Below the pieces are notes generated by a model. That model did no database searches, was not told where the DNA came from, and saw nothing but the letters and a program-made list of their open reading frames with translations. A stretch of DNA of 14,421 bases, from NCBI GenBank assembly GCA_003527225.1, contig DPXQ01000141.1, forward strand, positions 62,275 through 76,695, written 5' to 3'. This DNA comes from Rhizobium sp. Lineage in GTDB: Bacteria > Pseudomonadota > Alphaproteobacteria > Rhizobiales > Rhizobiaceae. The stretch's first letter is position 1. Every line of letters starts with the position of its first letter. Below are positions 1 to 11,408 of the stretch, piece by piece. The position numbers and the translations under genes were made by a program.

Positions 1-381
1 CTCAAGCTCAAGGAAATCTCCTACATCCACGCAGAAGGCTATGCAGCGGGCGAATTGAAGCACGGCCCGATTGCGCTGATCGACGAGACCATGCCGGTCA
101 TCGTCATCGCGCCCCATGACCGCTTCTTCGACAAGACCGTTTCCAACATGCAGGAGGTCGCGGCCCGCGGCGGCCGGATCATCTTCGTCACCGACGAGAA
201 GGGGGCTGCGGCCTCCAAGCTGCCGACCATGGCCACGATCGTGCTGCCGAATATGGCTGAAATCATCGCGCCCATCGTCTTCGCGCTTCCGATCCAGTTG
301 CTCGCCTATCACACGGCCGTGTTCATGGGCACCGACGTCGACCAGCCGCGCAATCTGGCGAAGTCGGTAACGGTCGAGTGA
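1..381 (+). CDS. glmS: Glutamine--fructose-6-phosphate aminotransferase, C-terminal part
   Basis: This is the last 126 residues of GlmS; the start lies before the window. GlmS makes glucosamine-6-phosphate from fructose-6-phosphate and glutamine in the cytoplasm, the first committed step to UDP-GlcNAc, peptidoglycan and LPS. The fragment is the end of the second SIS (isomerase) domain. It has the motif KLKEISYIH at residues 2-10, GELKHGP at 17-23, and the family-typical C terminus [15 protein letters not shown]. The E. coli catalytic residues K485, E488, H504 and K603 correspond to K2, E5, H21 and K121 here, so the visible part of the active site is intact. The stop codon TGA (379-381) overlaps the GTG start of the next gene, which implies one transcript. 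Identification is secure; only the amidotransferase half is unseen. Confidence 0.97.
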   Translation, partial: LKLKEISYIHAEGYAAGELKHGPIALIDETMPVIVIAPHDRFFDKTVSNMQEVAARGGRIIFVTDEKGAAASKLPTMATIVLPNMAEIIAPIVFALPIQLLAYHTAVFMGTDVDQPRNLAKSVTVE

Positions 382-884
382 GGATACGGCCGGAACGGCC
401 CGGCGACGAAGCCGAGATCGGCGCGACTACGGGGGCGGCGTTTGCGGGCAAGACCTATAGCGATCAGACCGAGCCGCAGATGATCGAACGTCTGCGCCGG
501 GCAGGGGCGCTGACGATTTCGCTCGTGGCCGAGGAGGACGGGCGCGTCGTCGGCCATGTCGCCTTTTCGCCGGTGACGCTCTCGGGCGGAGAGGCAGGCT
601 GGTACGGGTTGGGGCCGATCTCGGTGCGGCCCGACCGGCAGAAGCAGGGGATCGGATCGGCTTTGATCCACGAGGGGATGGAAAGGCTGAGGGCGCTCGG
701 CGCGCAAGGTTGCGTGCTCGTCGGTGATCCGGGCTATTACAACCGGTTCGGCTTTGCCGCCGCCGATCCGGCCCTCAAGGTGGCCGATGTGCCGCCGGAA
801 TATTTCCTTGTCTTGCCCTTGCAGGGCTCCGTGCCATCCGGCATTGTCGCGTTCCATCCGGGTTTTTACGGCAACGCAACATAA
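378..884 (+). CDS. GNAT-family N-acetyltransferase (YhbS-like)
   Basis: This 168-residue protein is a complete GNAT-fold acetyltransferase, expected to move an acetyl group from acetyl-CoA to an unknown amine. The acetyl-CoA pyrophosphate loop (motif A) is RQKQGIGSA at residues 87-95, after the beta-4 strand GLGPISVRP (78-86). The segment [11 protein letters not shown] at 116-126 is characteristic of the YhbS-like subgroup (COG3153). The start is GTG at 378, which overlaps the glmS stop in the sequence GTGA. No good Shine-Dalgarno site lies upstream, so translation is probably coupled to glmS. The DUF502 gene follows after 10 bp. A link to amino-sugar metabolism is tempting from position alone, but nothing in the sequence identifies the substrate. 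Confidence 0.9.
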   Translation: MRIRPERPGDEAEIGATTGAAFAGKTYSDQTEPQMIERLRRAGALTISLVAEEDGRVVGHVAFSPVTLSGGEAGWYGLGPISVRPDRQKQGIGSALIHEGMERLRALGAQGCVLVGDPGYYNRFGFAAADPALKVADVPPEYFLVLPLQGSVPSGIVAFHPGFYGNAT

Positions 885-894
885 CGGCGGGCGA

Positions 895-1578
895 ATGAAC
901 GACATCCCAGAGAGAATCTCGCTGGCGACGCGTCTCAGGAACAATTTCCTCACAGGCCTGATCATCTGTGCGCCCGTGGCCATCACCATATGGCTGACCT
1001 TGTCCTTCATCCGTTGGGCGGACAGCTGGGTGAAACCCTATATTCCGACGCGATACAATCCCGAAAGCTATCTGAAATTCGCCGTTCCAGGTTTTGGCCT
1101 GCTGATCGCGGTGATCATCATCACCATGATCGGTTTCCTCGGAAAGAACCTGATCGGCCGCTCGATCGTCGGTTTCGGCGAGTCGATCCTGCATCGCATG
1201 CCGCTGGTGCGCACGCTCTACAAGAGCCTGAAGCAGATCTTCGAATCCGTGCTCAAGGACCAGTCGTCCTCATTCAAGAAGGTAGGGCTGATCGAATTCC
1301 CGAGCCCGGGAATGTGGGCTCTCGTCTTTATCGCCACCGATGCCAAGGGCGAAATCGCAGCCCGCTTGAACGAGGCGGGGGCTGAGATGGTGGCGGTGTT
1401 CATGCCCCCGACCCCGGTTCCGACCGCCGGCTTCCTGATGTTCGTTCCGCGCGACCGCATCAAATTGCTGGAAATGACGCCGGAAGAGGCTGCGAAACTG
1501 CTGATTTCGGGCGGATTGGTGATGCCGGACTACCAGCCGAGGGACGGCAGCAACGCTTTCCCGCTGTGGCAGCCCTGA
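895..1578 (+). CDS. DUF502 family inner-membrane protein
   Basis: This 227-residue protein belongs to the DUF502 family, membrane proteins of unknown biochemical function common in proteobacteria. Two hydrophobic segments, about residues 19-40 and 64-83, are probable membrane spans. They are followed by a soluble domain with the family-typical segments RMPLVRTLYKSLKQI (101-115) and PPTPVPTAGFLMFVPRD (171-187). The ATG at 895 is chosen because it follows the GNAT stop by 10 bp and begins just before the conserved N terminus. An in-frame ATG further upstream, at 724, would run far into the GNAT gene. The gene is probably the last of the glmS operon, ending 7 bp before the convergent recG stop codon. 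No function can be assigned beyond family membership. Confidence 0.92.
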   Translation: MNDIPERISLATRLRNNFLTGLIICAPVAITIWLTLSFIRWADSWVKPYIPTRYNPESYLKFAVPGFGLLIAVIIITMIGFLGKNLIGRSIVGFGESILHRMPLVRTLYKSLKQIFESVLKDQSSSFKKVGLIEFPSPGMWALVFIATDAKGEIAARLNEAGAEMVAVFMPPTPVPTAGFLMFVPRDRIKLLEMTPEEAAKLLISGGLVMPDYQPRDGSNAFPLWQP

Positions 1579-1585
1579 GCTCCGT

Positions 1586-3691
1586 CTAGCCGGCCCTCAG
1601 GAAGCGGATCGCCTCGTCGCGGCGGTGCAGATAAAGCAGGACGCGCAGGGCCCGGCCCCGTTCCGAGACCAGATCCGGGTCCCGCTCCAATATGTATGCC
1701 GCATCCTTGTGGGCGATATCGAGAAGATCGCCATGCGCCTCGAGGCTGGCAATCCGGAAGCCCGGCGTTCCCGATTGCCGTGTTCCCAAGAGCTCGCCTT
1801 CGCCGCGCAGTCTCAGATCTTCCTCGGCGATCAGGAAGCCGTCTTCGCTTTCGCGCAGGATGGAGAGCCGCGCATGGCCGGTCTCGCCCAACGGCCCCTT
1901 GTAGAGCAGGATGCAGCTGGACGCGTCGGCGCCGCGCCCGACGCGCCCGCGCAACTGGTGCAGCTGCGCCAGTCCGAAGCGTTCCGCGTGCTCGATGACC
2001 ATGATCGTGGCATCCGGAACGTCGACCCCGACCTCGACCACCGTGGTCGCCACGAGCAGACGCGTCTCGCCGTTCTTGAACGCCATCATTGCTGCGTCCT
2101 TCTCCGGACCGCTCATGCGCCCGTGCACGAGCCCGATATTCGGGCCGAGGGCCTGCTTGAGGAGGGCGTGCCTTTCCTCCGCCGACATCAGGTCGGAGAG
2201 ATCGGACTCCTCCACGAGCGGGCAGATCCAGTAGGCCTTCTTGCTATCGGCGATTGCTGCCCTCAGCCGTTCCACGATTTCGTCCGTGCGCTCCGTCGGT
2301 ACGGTGACTGTGTGGATCGGCTTTCTCCCGGCCGGCTTCTCGGTCAGTTTGGACACGTCGAGATCGCCGAAGGCGGCGAGCACGAGCGTGCGCGGGATGG
2401 GGGTCGCTGTCATCACCAGCATGTGCGGCGAGATCCCCTTCGCGGTCAGCCGCAGCCGCTGGTGGACGCCGAAACGGTGCTGCTCGTCCACGACCGCCAG
2501 CAGGAGATTGTGATAATTCACCGTATCCTGAAACAGAGCATGCGTGCCGATGATGATCTGCGCCTCTCCGGAAGCGATGCGTTGCAGGATCGCCTCGCGT
2601 TCCCGACCCTTGGTGCGCCCGGTCAGAACCTCGACCGAAATGCCGGCTTCGGCGGCGAGGCGGGAAATCGTGATGTTGTGCTGACGGGCGAGAATCTCCG
2701 TCGGCGCCATCAGCACGGCCTGACCGCCGCTTTCCACGGCCGCCGCCATGGCCAGCAGAGCGACCAGCGTCTTGCCGGCCCCGACATCGCCCTGGAGCAG
2801 GCGCAGCATGCGGGTCTCGCCGCTCATGTCCTTGAGGATATCGGCGATCGCTTCCGTCTGGCCGCGTGTCGGCGTGAAGGGCAGGGCGCCAAGGATCTTG
2901 GCGCTCAATACCCCCGTCGAATGGACAGGCGTCCCCGCGACCTTGCGCAGCCGTTGGCGCACGAGGGCAAGCGATACCTGACCTGCAAGGAACTCGTCAT
3001 AGGCGAGCCGCCTGCGTGCCGGAGCCTGGGGGTCGACATCGGTTTCATCGCGCGGATGATGCAGGCGCGTGAGGCTTTCCCTTGGATCGTCAAATCCCTG
3101 TCGGGTGACGAGAGCCGGATCGATCCATTCTGGCAGGTCCGGCAGGCGCTCCAGCGCGTGCTCGATTGCCTTGCGCAGCACCTTCGGCGAAAGACCGGCC
3201 GTCAGCGGATAGACCGGCTCGACCAGTGGCAAGGCATCCGCTTCGCTCGCTTTGACGATGTAGTCCGGATGCACCATCGATGGACGGCCGTTGAACCAGT
3301 CGATCTTGCCGGAAACCATGACGGTCTCGTCGATCGGCAACATCTTCTCGAGCCATTGTCCCTTGGCGTGGAAGAAGGTGAGCGCCAGTTCTCCGGTCGC
3401 GTCGTGGAGAAACACGCGGTAGGGCAGGTTGTTCTTTCCGCGCGGCGGGGGTTGATGCCGGTCGACCCGGCCCGTGACGGTGACGATCGCCCCTTGAGGA
3501 GCAAGAGCGATACCGGGCTGGTTGCGCCGGTCGATGAGCCGGTGCGGCGCAAGGAAGAGCAGGTCTATGACCCGGCAGTCGTCGGCGTCCTCGCGCCCGA
3601 GCAGACCGGCAATCAGCCCGGCAACCTTCGGCCCGACGCCGGAGAGCGAGGCCACGGGAGCGAACAGGGGATCGAGAAGTGTCGGGCGCAT
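1586..3691 (-). CDS. recG: ATP-dependent DNA helicase RecG
   Basis: RecG (701 residues) is a superfamily 2 double-strand DNA translocase that remodels stalled replication forks and branch-migrates recombination intermediates. The N-terminal wedge/OB region covers about residues 1-250. Walker A GDVGAGKT is at 301-308, the DEQH box at 402-405, motif III TATPIPRT at 428-435 and motif VI QLRGRVGR at 579-586. All key residues are present and the length is normal. An in-frame ATG exists 27 codons upstream, at 3772. The ATG at 3691 is preferred because MRPTLLDPLFAPVASLSGVG matches usual RecG N termini, and because the candidate promoter lies between the two ATGs. The ribosome-binding site is weak (GGCGCC). 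The gene diverges from sdhE-mfd and converges on the DUF502 gene with a 7-bp gap. Confidence 0.97.
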   Translation of the reverse strand: MRPTLLDPLFAPVASLSGVGPKVAGLIAGLLGREDADDCRVIDLLFLAPHRLIDRRNQPGIALAPQGAIVTVTGRVDRHQPPPRGKNNLPYRVFLHDATGELALTFFHAKGQWLEKMLPIDETVMVSGKIDWFNGRPSMVHPDYIVKASEADALPLVEPVYPLTAGLSPKVLRKAIEHALERLPDLPEWIDPALVTRQGFDDPRESLTRLHHPRDETDVDPQAPARRRLAYDEFLAGQVSLALVRQRLRKVAGTPVHSTGVLSAKILGALPFTPTRGQTEAIADILKDMSGETRMLRLLQGDVGAGKTLVALLAMAAAVESGGQAVLMAPTEILARQHNITISRLAAEAGISVEVLTGRTKGREREAILQRIASGEAQIIIGTHALFQDTVNYHNLLLAVVDEQHRFGVHQRLRLTAKGISPHMLVMTATPIPRTLVLAAFGDLDVSKLTEKPAGRKPIHTVTVPTERTDEIVERLRAAIADSKKAYWICPLVEESDLSDLMSAEERHALLKQALGPNIGLVHGRMSGPEKDAAMMAFKNGETRLLVATTVVEVGVDVPDATIMVIEHAERFGLAQLHQLRGRVGRGADASSCILLYKGPLGETGHARLSILRESEDGFLIAEEDLRLRGEGELLGTRQSGTPGFRIASLEAHGDLLDIAHKDAAYILERDPDLVSERGRALRVLLYLHRRDEAIRFLRAG

Positions 3692-3712
3692 GATGGGCGC
3701 CAAAATGCGACG

Positions 3713-3741
3713 ATAAATACGCCCTTGGCAAGGCTGACAAG
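3713..3741 (-). promoter_or_regulatory. Candidate recG promoter
   Basis: Read on the minus strand, CTTGTC (3741-3736) is followed after exactly 17 bp by ATTTAT (3718-3713). These match the rhizobial consensus CTTGAC-N17-CTATAT at five and three to four of six positions. Transcription would start near 3706, leaving a leader of about 15 nt before the chosen recG ATG. The -35 box overlaps that of the opposing sdhE promoter. This is a match by eye only. Confidence 0.45.
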
Positions 3742-3761
3742 CAGGATGCGAGGAGCTATAG
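3733..3761 (+). promoter_or_regulatory. Candidate sdhE-mfd promoter
   Basis: GCTGAC (3733-3738), 17 bp, then CTATAG (3756-3761) closely fits the rhizobial vegetative consensus CTTGAC-N17-CTATAT. Transcription would start near 3768, giving a leader of about 21 nt that contains the strong Shine-Dalgarno AGGAAGG (3774-3780). The -35 box shares bases 3736-3738 with the opposing recG -35 box. Confidence 0.5.
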
Positions 3762-3788
3762 AGGCGCATCAACAGGAAGGATGCCTAA

Positions 3789-4102
3789 ATGACAGGATTG
3801 ACCCGCACGAGTGCCGATCTCGATCCGCGCCGCAGGCGCATCCTGTTCCGTTGCTGGCACCGTGGAATCCGCGAGATGGACCTGGTTCTCGGCCAGTTCG
3901 CGGAGGCCGAAATCGCCGCCCTTTCCGATGCCGACCTCGACGAACTCGAGCGGATCATGGCCGAGGAAGACAACGATCTCGTCAAGTGGATCACCGGTGC
4001 TGAGCCCATACCGCCGCGTCACCAGACGCCGCTCTTTCAACGTATCGCCGCCCTGCGTCCGGATTTCTCTCCGGTCACCATGGAAGGCCTCGGAAAGACC
4101 GA

Positions 4103-4106
<4 letters not shown>
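3789..4106 (+). CDS. sdhE: FAD assembly factor SdhE (succinate dehydrogenase maturation)
   Basis: This 105-residue protein is of the SdhE/Sdh5 family (formerly DUF339/YgfY). Family members act in the cytoplasm to promote covalent attachment of FAD to the succinate dehydrogenase flavoprotein subunit. The conserved RGxxE motif is RGIRE at residues 25-29, within a helical region of about residues 13-70. The C-terminal tail from about residue 75 is longer than in the roughly 88-residue E. coli protein. The start is ATG at 3789, eight bases after a strong Shine-Dalgarno AGGAAGG. The stop codon overlaps the mfd start as ATGA. Placement before mfd rather than beside sdh genes means its expression is tied to a repair gene. 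The family call is firm; the role in FAD attachment is inferred from homologues. Confidence 0.92.
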
Positions 4107-7609
<3,503 letters not shown>

Positions 7610-8600
7610 CGTCGTCTTCATCTTCTGGTTTTGCTGCGAGTGCGGCCTGCGTATCGGCGGCGACCGCTGGGGGCAGGGCCACGCCGCGCTGGCGTTCGCG
7701 CACCAGCGTGAGCAGGCCCGAACCGATGATCAGGGCAATGCCGAGCAGCATCGGCAGGTCTACCTTATCGCCGAAGACGAGGTAGCCGAAGATGATCGCC
7801 CAGATCATCTGGCTGTATTGGGTCGGCCCGACAAGAGCGGCCGGCGCGTGGAAAGAGGCATACATCAGGAGGATGTTGCCCATCGCTCCGAGGATGCCGT
7901 AGCCGGCGAGCAGGAGCCACTGGCTGGCCGAAGGGACCACGAAAGCGGGGATCATGGCGGCGCCGCAAATCACCAGGGTGCCGAGCAGCCCGGCGCCATA
8001 GAGCGAGATGTTCTTCTCGGATGGCCCGAGTAGCCGGAAAATGATGATCGACAGCGCGCCGCTCAGGCCTGCAAGGACGGCGCCGACGTGGCCGATCGAC
8101 AGTTCGCGGAAACCCGGACGAAGCACGATGAGCACGCCGACGAAGCCGATGATCACCGCGCTCCATCGCTTGATCCCGACCTTCTCCTTGAGGATCGGAA
8201 TCGACATGATGGTTACGAAGGATGGCAGCAGAAAGAGCAGGCAGAAGGCCTCGGCCATCGACAGATGGGTGAAGGCGGTGACACTGCCGATCGCGCCGAT
8301 GCCGGCGGAAACAAAGCGCAGAAACCACAGCGGGCGGTTTGTCGTCGTGACGACATCGCGCCAGCTGTCATTGCGTTTCAACAGGAAGGGGATAGCCAGC
8401 ACCCCGAAGCAGGCGCCGAAAAAGGCGGACTCCAGCGGACTGATCTGTCCCTGGATAAGTTTGACGCTGGCGTCGCTTACCGAATAGACGGCAAACGCGG
8501 CGAAGGCGAGAAGTACGCCTTTAAGGGGCAGGTCGGAGGACACAGGCCAAATTCCTGGGAGGGATCAATATCCTGTCCATAGGAGCGATCCGCGTCCCCG

Positions 8601-9272
8601 TCAATTCAGTTTTCGGAGTTCCTCGGCTTTCATCCGGGCGATGTCCCTGAAGGCTTCCACAAGCACTTCCACGGGCTGGGCGCCGCTCAGAGCATACTGC
8701 TGGTCGAAGATGAAGAACGGGACACCGGTGACGCCCACTTTCTGCGCCGCGTCGATCTCGTCAAGCACCGCATCCTTGTCGGCATCGCTTTCGAGCAGGC
8801 GCTTGACCACAGCGCGGTCGAGGCCTGCCTCTTCGGCGATGTCGAGCAGGACGGCAAGATCGCCGACATTGCGGCCTTCCTCGAAATTGGCCTTGAAAAG
8901 GGCCGCCACAACCCTCTCCTGCACGTCGCGACCTTCCGTTCCCGCCCATGTGATGAGCCGGTGTGCGTCGAGCGTATTGGGACCGATCTTGATGGCGCCG
9001 AAATCGAAGGCGATCCCGACTTGGGCCCCGAGTTGCCGCAGCTGTTCGTGGGCGCGGTCCATGTTGTCTTTCCCGCCAAGCTTTGCTGCGAGCGCTTTCT
9101 GGTGGTCGACGCCTTCCGGCGGGTAGTCCGGATTGAGCTGGTAGGGCCGCCAGTTGACGTCGATGCCGATCTCGTCTTGCACCTCGGCGATAGCGAGGTC
9201 GAGTCTGGCTTTTCCGAGATAGCACCAAGGGCACACCACGTCAGAGACGATGTCGATGGTGATGCGTTCCAT
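8601..9272 (-). CDS. DsbA-family oxidoreductase, FrnE-like
   Basis: This 223-residue thioredoxin-fold protein resembles FrnE and 2-hydroxychromene-2-carboxylate isomerase-like DsbA proteins. The redox motif CPWC is at residues 14-17, right after the first beta strand (TIDIVSDVV). The cis-proline loop TGVP is at 182-185, and the insertion between them is helical. There is no signal peptide, so the protein is expected in the cytoplasm, unlike classical DsbA. FrnE homologues have been linked to oxidative-stress tolerance and thiol-disulfide exchange; the substrate here is unknown. The ATG at 9272 is chosen over an in-frame ATG at 9335 because it directly precedes the conserved first strand, has AAAGG seven bases upstream, and lies downstream of a good candidate promoter. 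Confidence 0.93.
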   Translation of the reverse strand: MERITIDIVSDVVCPWCYLGKARLDLAIAEVQDEIGIDVNWRPYQLNPDYPPEGVDHQKALAAKLGGKDNMDRAHEQLRQLGAQVGIAFDFGAIKIGPNTLDAHRLITWAGTEGRDVQERVVAALFKANFEEGRNVGDLAVLLDIAEEAGLDRAVVKRLLESDADKDAVLDEIDAAQKVGVTGVPFFIFDQQYALSGAQPVEVLVEAFRDIARMKAEELRKLN

Positions 9273-9308
9273 GGTGCGGCCTTTCGTTTTGGTGCGGACT
9301 GGCTGGTC

Positions 9309-9336
9309 ACATAAGGCGTGTCGTCGCGCTGTCAAC
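9309..9336 (-). promoter_or_regulatory. Candidate promoter of the DsbA-family gene
   Basis: On the minus strand, GTTGAC (9336-9331, within a perfect TTGACA) is followed after 16 bp by TTATGT (9314-9309). Transcription would start near 9302, about 30 nt before the ATG. This suggests the gene can be expressed independently of the peptide-binding protein gene upstream. Confidence 0.45.
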
Positions 9337-9363
9337 CTGGCAGGCGCGGAAACAATCGCCAGG
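9336..9363. repeat. Inverted repeat between the peptide-binding and DsbA-family genes
   Basis: CCTGGC (9336-9341) and GCCAGG (9358-9363) form a perfect 6-bp inverted repeat with a 16-bp spacer. It lies eight bases after the end of the peptide-binding protein gene and touches the -35 box of the next promoter. It has no T-tract, so it is a poor intrinsic terminator. It could be an operator half-site pair or chance. Confidence 0.3.
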
Positions 9364-9371
9364 GATCGCAG

Positions 9372-11177
9372 TTACTGGGCTCTCGCGTCCCACCAGACCG
9401 GCAGTTGATAGCCGTAGAGCGGCACCTTGTCCGGCCGGGCGATGTGCTTCCAGTGCGCCACCCATTGCTCGCCGATGTGATAGAGCGGTACCACGTAGTG
9501 GCCGGCGACGAGCAGGCGGTCATAAGCCCGGACGGCGGCCTGGAAGTCCTCCATGCTTCTGGCATTGACGAGCGCGTCGATCATGCGGTCGATATCCGGA
9601 TCGGCGGCCCCTGCATAGTTGAAAGTGCCCTGGGCATCGCGCGACGACGAATCCCAGCGATAGACCTGCTCGGCTCCCGGAGAAAGCGACGATGTGTAGG
9701 CCTTGACGATCATGTCATAGTCGTAGCTGTTCGACCGGCTCTGATATTGCGCGTCGTCGACCGTGCGGATCGTCATGTCGACGCCGATCAGCGAAAGCGC
9801 CCGCTGGTAGGCGATTGCCATCTTCTCCTGACCCTCGTTCTGGGTCATCACCTCGAAGGAAAGCGGCTTGCCGGCCGCGTCCACCATCTTCCCGCCCTTG
9901 ATGGTGAAACCGGCCTCGCCGAGCAGCGCAACGGACTGTTTCAGAACCTTGCGGTCGGCGCCCGAACCGTCCGTCACCGGCATCTTGTAATTGCCGGCGA
10001 GGATGGCCGGGTCGAGCCTGTCCTTGGCCGGACCGAGCAGCGCAACCTCCCGCTCGTCGGCGGCATTGCCGAAGGCGCCGAGCCCGGAGTTCTGCCAGAA
10101 GCTCTGGGTGCGCTTGAACACTCCGCCGTAAAGGGTCTTGTTCATCCACTCGAAATCGAAAGCGAGCGACAGGGCCTCGCGCACCTTCGGATCGGCGAAA
10201 ATCGCCCGTCGCGTATTGAAGACAAAGCCGAGCATGCCGGAGGGCGTGCTGGGCTGGAAGGTTTCCCTGATCACGTCTCCGTTCGTTGCGGCGGGGAAGT
10301 CATAGGCCCGCGCCCAATGGCTGGAATCGCCTTCCGGATAGACGTCGACGTCGCCCTTTTTGAATGCCTCGAACAGCGTGCTGTCCTGCAGGAAATAGGT
10401 GACGGAGATCTCGTCGTAATTGTCGAAGCCGACCTTCGCCGGGATATTCTTGCCCCAGTAGTTCGGGTCCCGCTGGTAGACGATCTTTTCGCCCGGCCGG
10501 ATCGACTTGATCTTGTAGGGACCGGAACCGACGGGAATGTCGAGCGAGGTCTGCTCGAACGTGTCCGGATTGGTGGCGTGTTTCGGCAGGATCGGCGAGG
10601 ACAGAGCGATGATCAGCGGCGTTTCGCGATTGGCCTTGTCGTTGAAGGTGAAGCGGACGCTGTGATCTCCGACCTTCTCCATCTTCTCGACGACGTCGAG
10701 CCGCCGGTTATAGGGCGGGCGGCCTTTCTCCTGCAGAAGGTTGAACGAGAAGATGACGTCTTCGGGAGTGACCGGCTGGCCGTCATGCCAATGCGCCTTC
10801 GGATTGAGATTGAACTGGATGAAGCTGCGCGCGTCGTCCCATTCGACGCTTTCGGCGAGAAGACCATAGAGCGAGAACGGCTCGTCGCTCGTGCGGCTCA
10901 TCAGTGATTCGTAGAACAGGTTGCCGTATTCCGGATCCCAGATCCCGCGCGCCGTCGTGCGCATCCCCTTCAGAACGAAAGGGTTGAGGCTGTCGAAGGT
11001 TCCGACCACGCCATAGGCGATCTTGCCCCCCTTCTTCACCTGCGGATTGACGTAGTTGAAATGCGTATAATCGGATGGAAGGGCCGCCTGCCCATGCATG
11101 GCGATGCCATGGAGCGGCTCGGCATGTGCCAGACCGCAAAGGGGAAGGAAAAGGAGGCTGAGAACGAGACGGCGCAC
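9372..11177 (-). CDS. YejA-like periplasmic peptide-binding protein of an ABC importer
   Basis: This 601-residue protein is a family 5 extracellular solute-binding protein (SBP_bac_5), closest to the YejA type by the mature N terminus LHGIAMHGQAALP and by length. YejA homologues deliver oligopeptides to the YejBEF importer. A Sec signal peptide spans residues 1-19 with cleavage after AHA. The binding domain follows, with SVEWDDARSFIQFNLNPKA near residue 110 and WHDGQPVTPEDVIFSFNLL just after it, both typical of the family. GTG at 11177 is preferred: GAAAGGA lies six bases upstream and the signal peptide then has normal length. An in-frame ATG at 11222 would add 15 residues. No permease or ATPase genes are adjacent, so it must work with components encoded elsewhere. 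Confidence 0.92.
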   Translation of the reverse strand: MRRLVLSLLFLPLCGLAHAEPLHGIAMHGQAALPSDYTHFNYVNPQVKKGGKIAYGVVGTFDSLNPFVLKGMRTTARGIWDPEYGNLFYESLMSRTSDEPFSLYGLLAESVEWDDARSFIQFNLNPKAHWHDGQPVTPEDVIFSFNLLQEKGRPPYNRRLDVVEKMEKVGDHSVRFTFNDKANRETPLIIALSSPILPKHATNPDTFEQTSLDIPVGSGPYKIKSIRPGEKIVYQRDPNYWGKNIPAKVGFDNYDEISVTYFLQDSTLFEAFKKGDVDVYPEGDSSHWARAYDFPAATNGDVIRETFQPSTPSGMLGFVFNTRRAIFADPKVREALSLAFDFEWMNKTLYGGVFKRTQSFWQNSGLGAFGNAADEREVALLGPAKDRLDPAILAGNYKMPVTDGSGADRKVLKQSVALLGEAGFTIKGGKMVDAAGKPLSFEVMTQNEGQEKMAIAYQRALSLIGVDMTIRTVDDAQYQSRSNSYDYDMIVKAYTSSLSPGAEQVYRWDSSSRDAQGTFNYAGAADPDIDRMIDALVNARSMEDFQAAVRAYDRLLVAGHYVVPLYHIGEQWVAHWKHIARPDKVPLYGYQLPVWWDARAQ

Positions 11178-11313
11178 GTAAGATCCTTTCTGCGAATGCA
11201 AGATTCTGCGGGAAATTATCATGAACACCACAAAACCAACACAGGTGTCGGCGAAATTTGGACTTGGCCGCAACAAGCCCCAAAGAAAGGCTGGATATTC
11301 CCGGTTTTGCAAT

Positions 11314-11408
11314 GTAACAGGTGTGACCGGGTAACCAAGGTCATGTATTTGCCTCATTTGAACGACAGGTGACTGGCAGCACGACCAAGCGGTATTGGAT
11401 CGTAACCA
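11314..11408. repeat. Repeated GTAAC(CA) elements upstream of the IalB gene
   Basis: GTAAC occurs at 11314-11318, again as GTAACCA at 11331-11337, and again as GTAACCA at 11402-11408. The first two start 17 bp apart and flank the candidate -35 box. The third is part of the small inverted repeat AACC-AC-GGTT (11404-11413). The arrangement could be a regulator-binding region, but the elements are short. Confidence 0.3.
11322..11350 (+). promoter_or_regulatory. Candidate IalB gene promoter
   Basis: TGTGAC (11322-11327), 17 bp, then GTATTT (11345-11350) is a moderate match, four of six bases in each box, to the rhizobial CTTGAC-N17-CTATAT pattern. The leader would be about 88 nt. The rest of the 267-bp intergenic stretch (11178-11444) holds no gene that I can support. 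A promoter for the opposing peptide-binding gene is also expected there but is not clear. Confidence 0.3.

Noticed and set aside
3781..3792. A three-codon frame (ATG CCT AAA TGA) whose stop overlaps the sdhE start, a possible leader peptide.
   Set aside because: Its ATG directly abuts the AGGAAGG Shine-Dalgarno with no spacing, so that site cannot serve it and instead fits sdhE at eight bases. It is probably chance.
1625..4003. A 792-codon open frame on the plus strand, antisense to recG and running into sdhE.
   Set aside because: It mirrors recG in a high-GC genome where the antisense frame is rarely stopped. The translation is rich in R, Q, H, D and G, with no recognisable domain or start signal, and it conflicts with the well-supported recG and sdhE genes.
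9318..10907. A 529-codon plus-strand open frame opposite the peptide-binding protein gene.
   Set aside because: The minus-strand gene has a signal peptide, family motifs and a ribosome-binding site; the plus frame has none of these.
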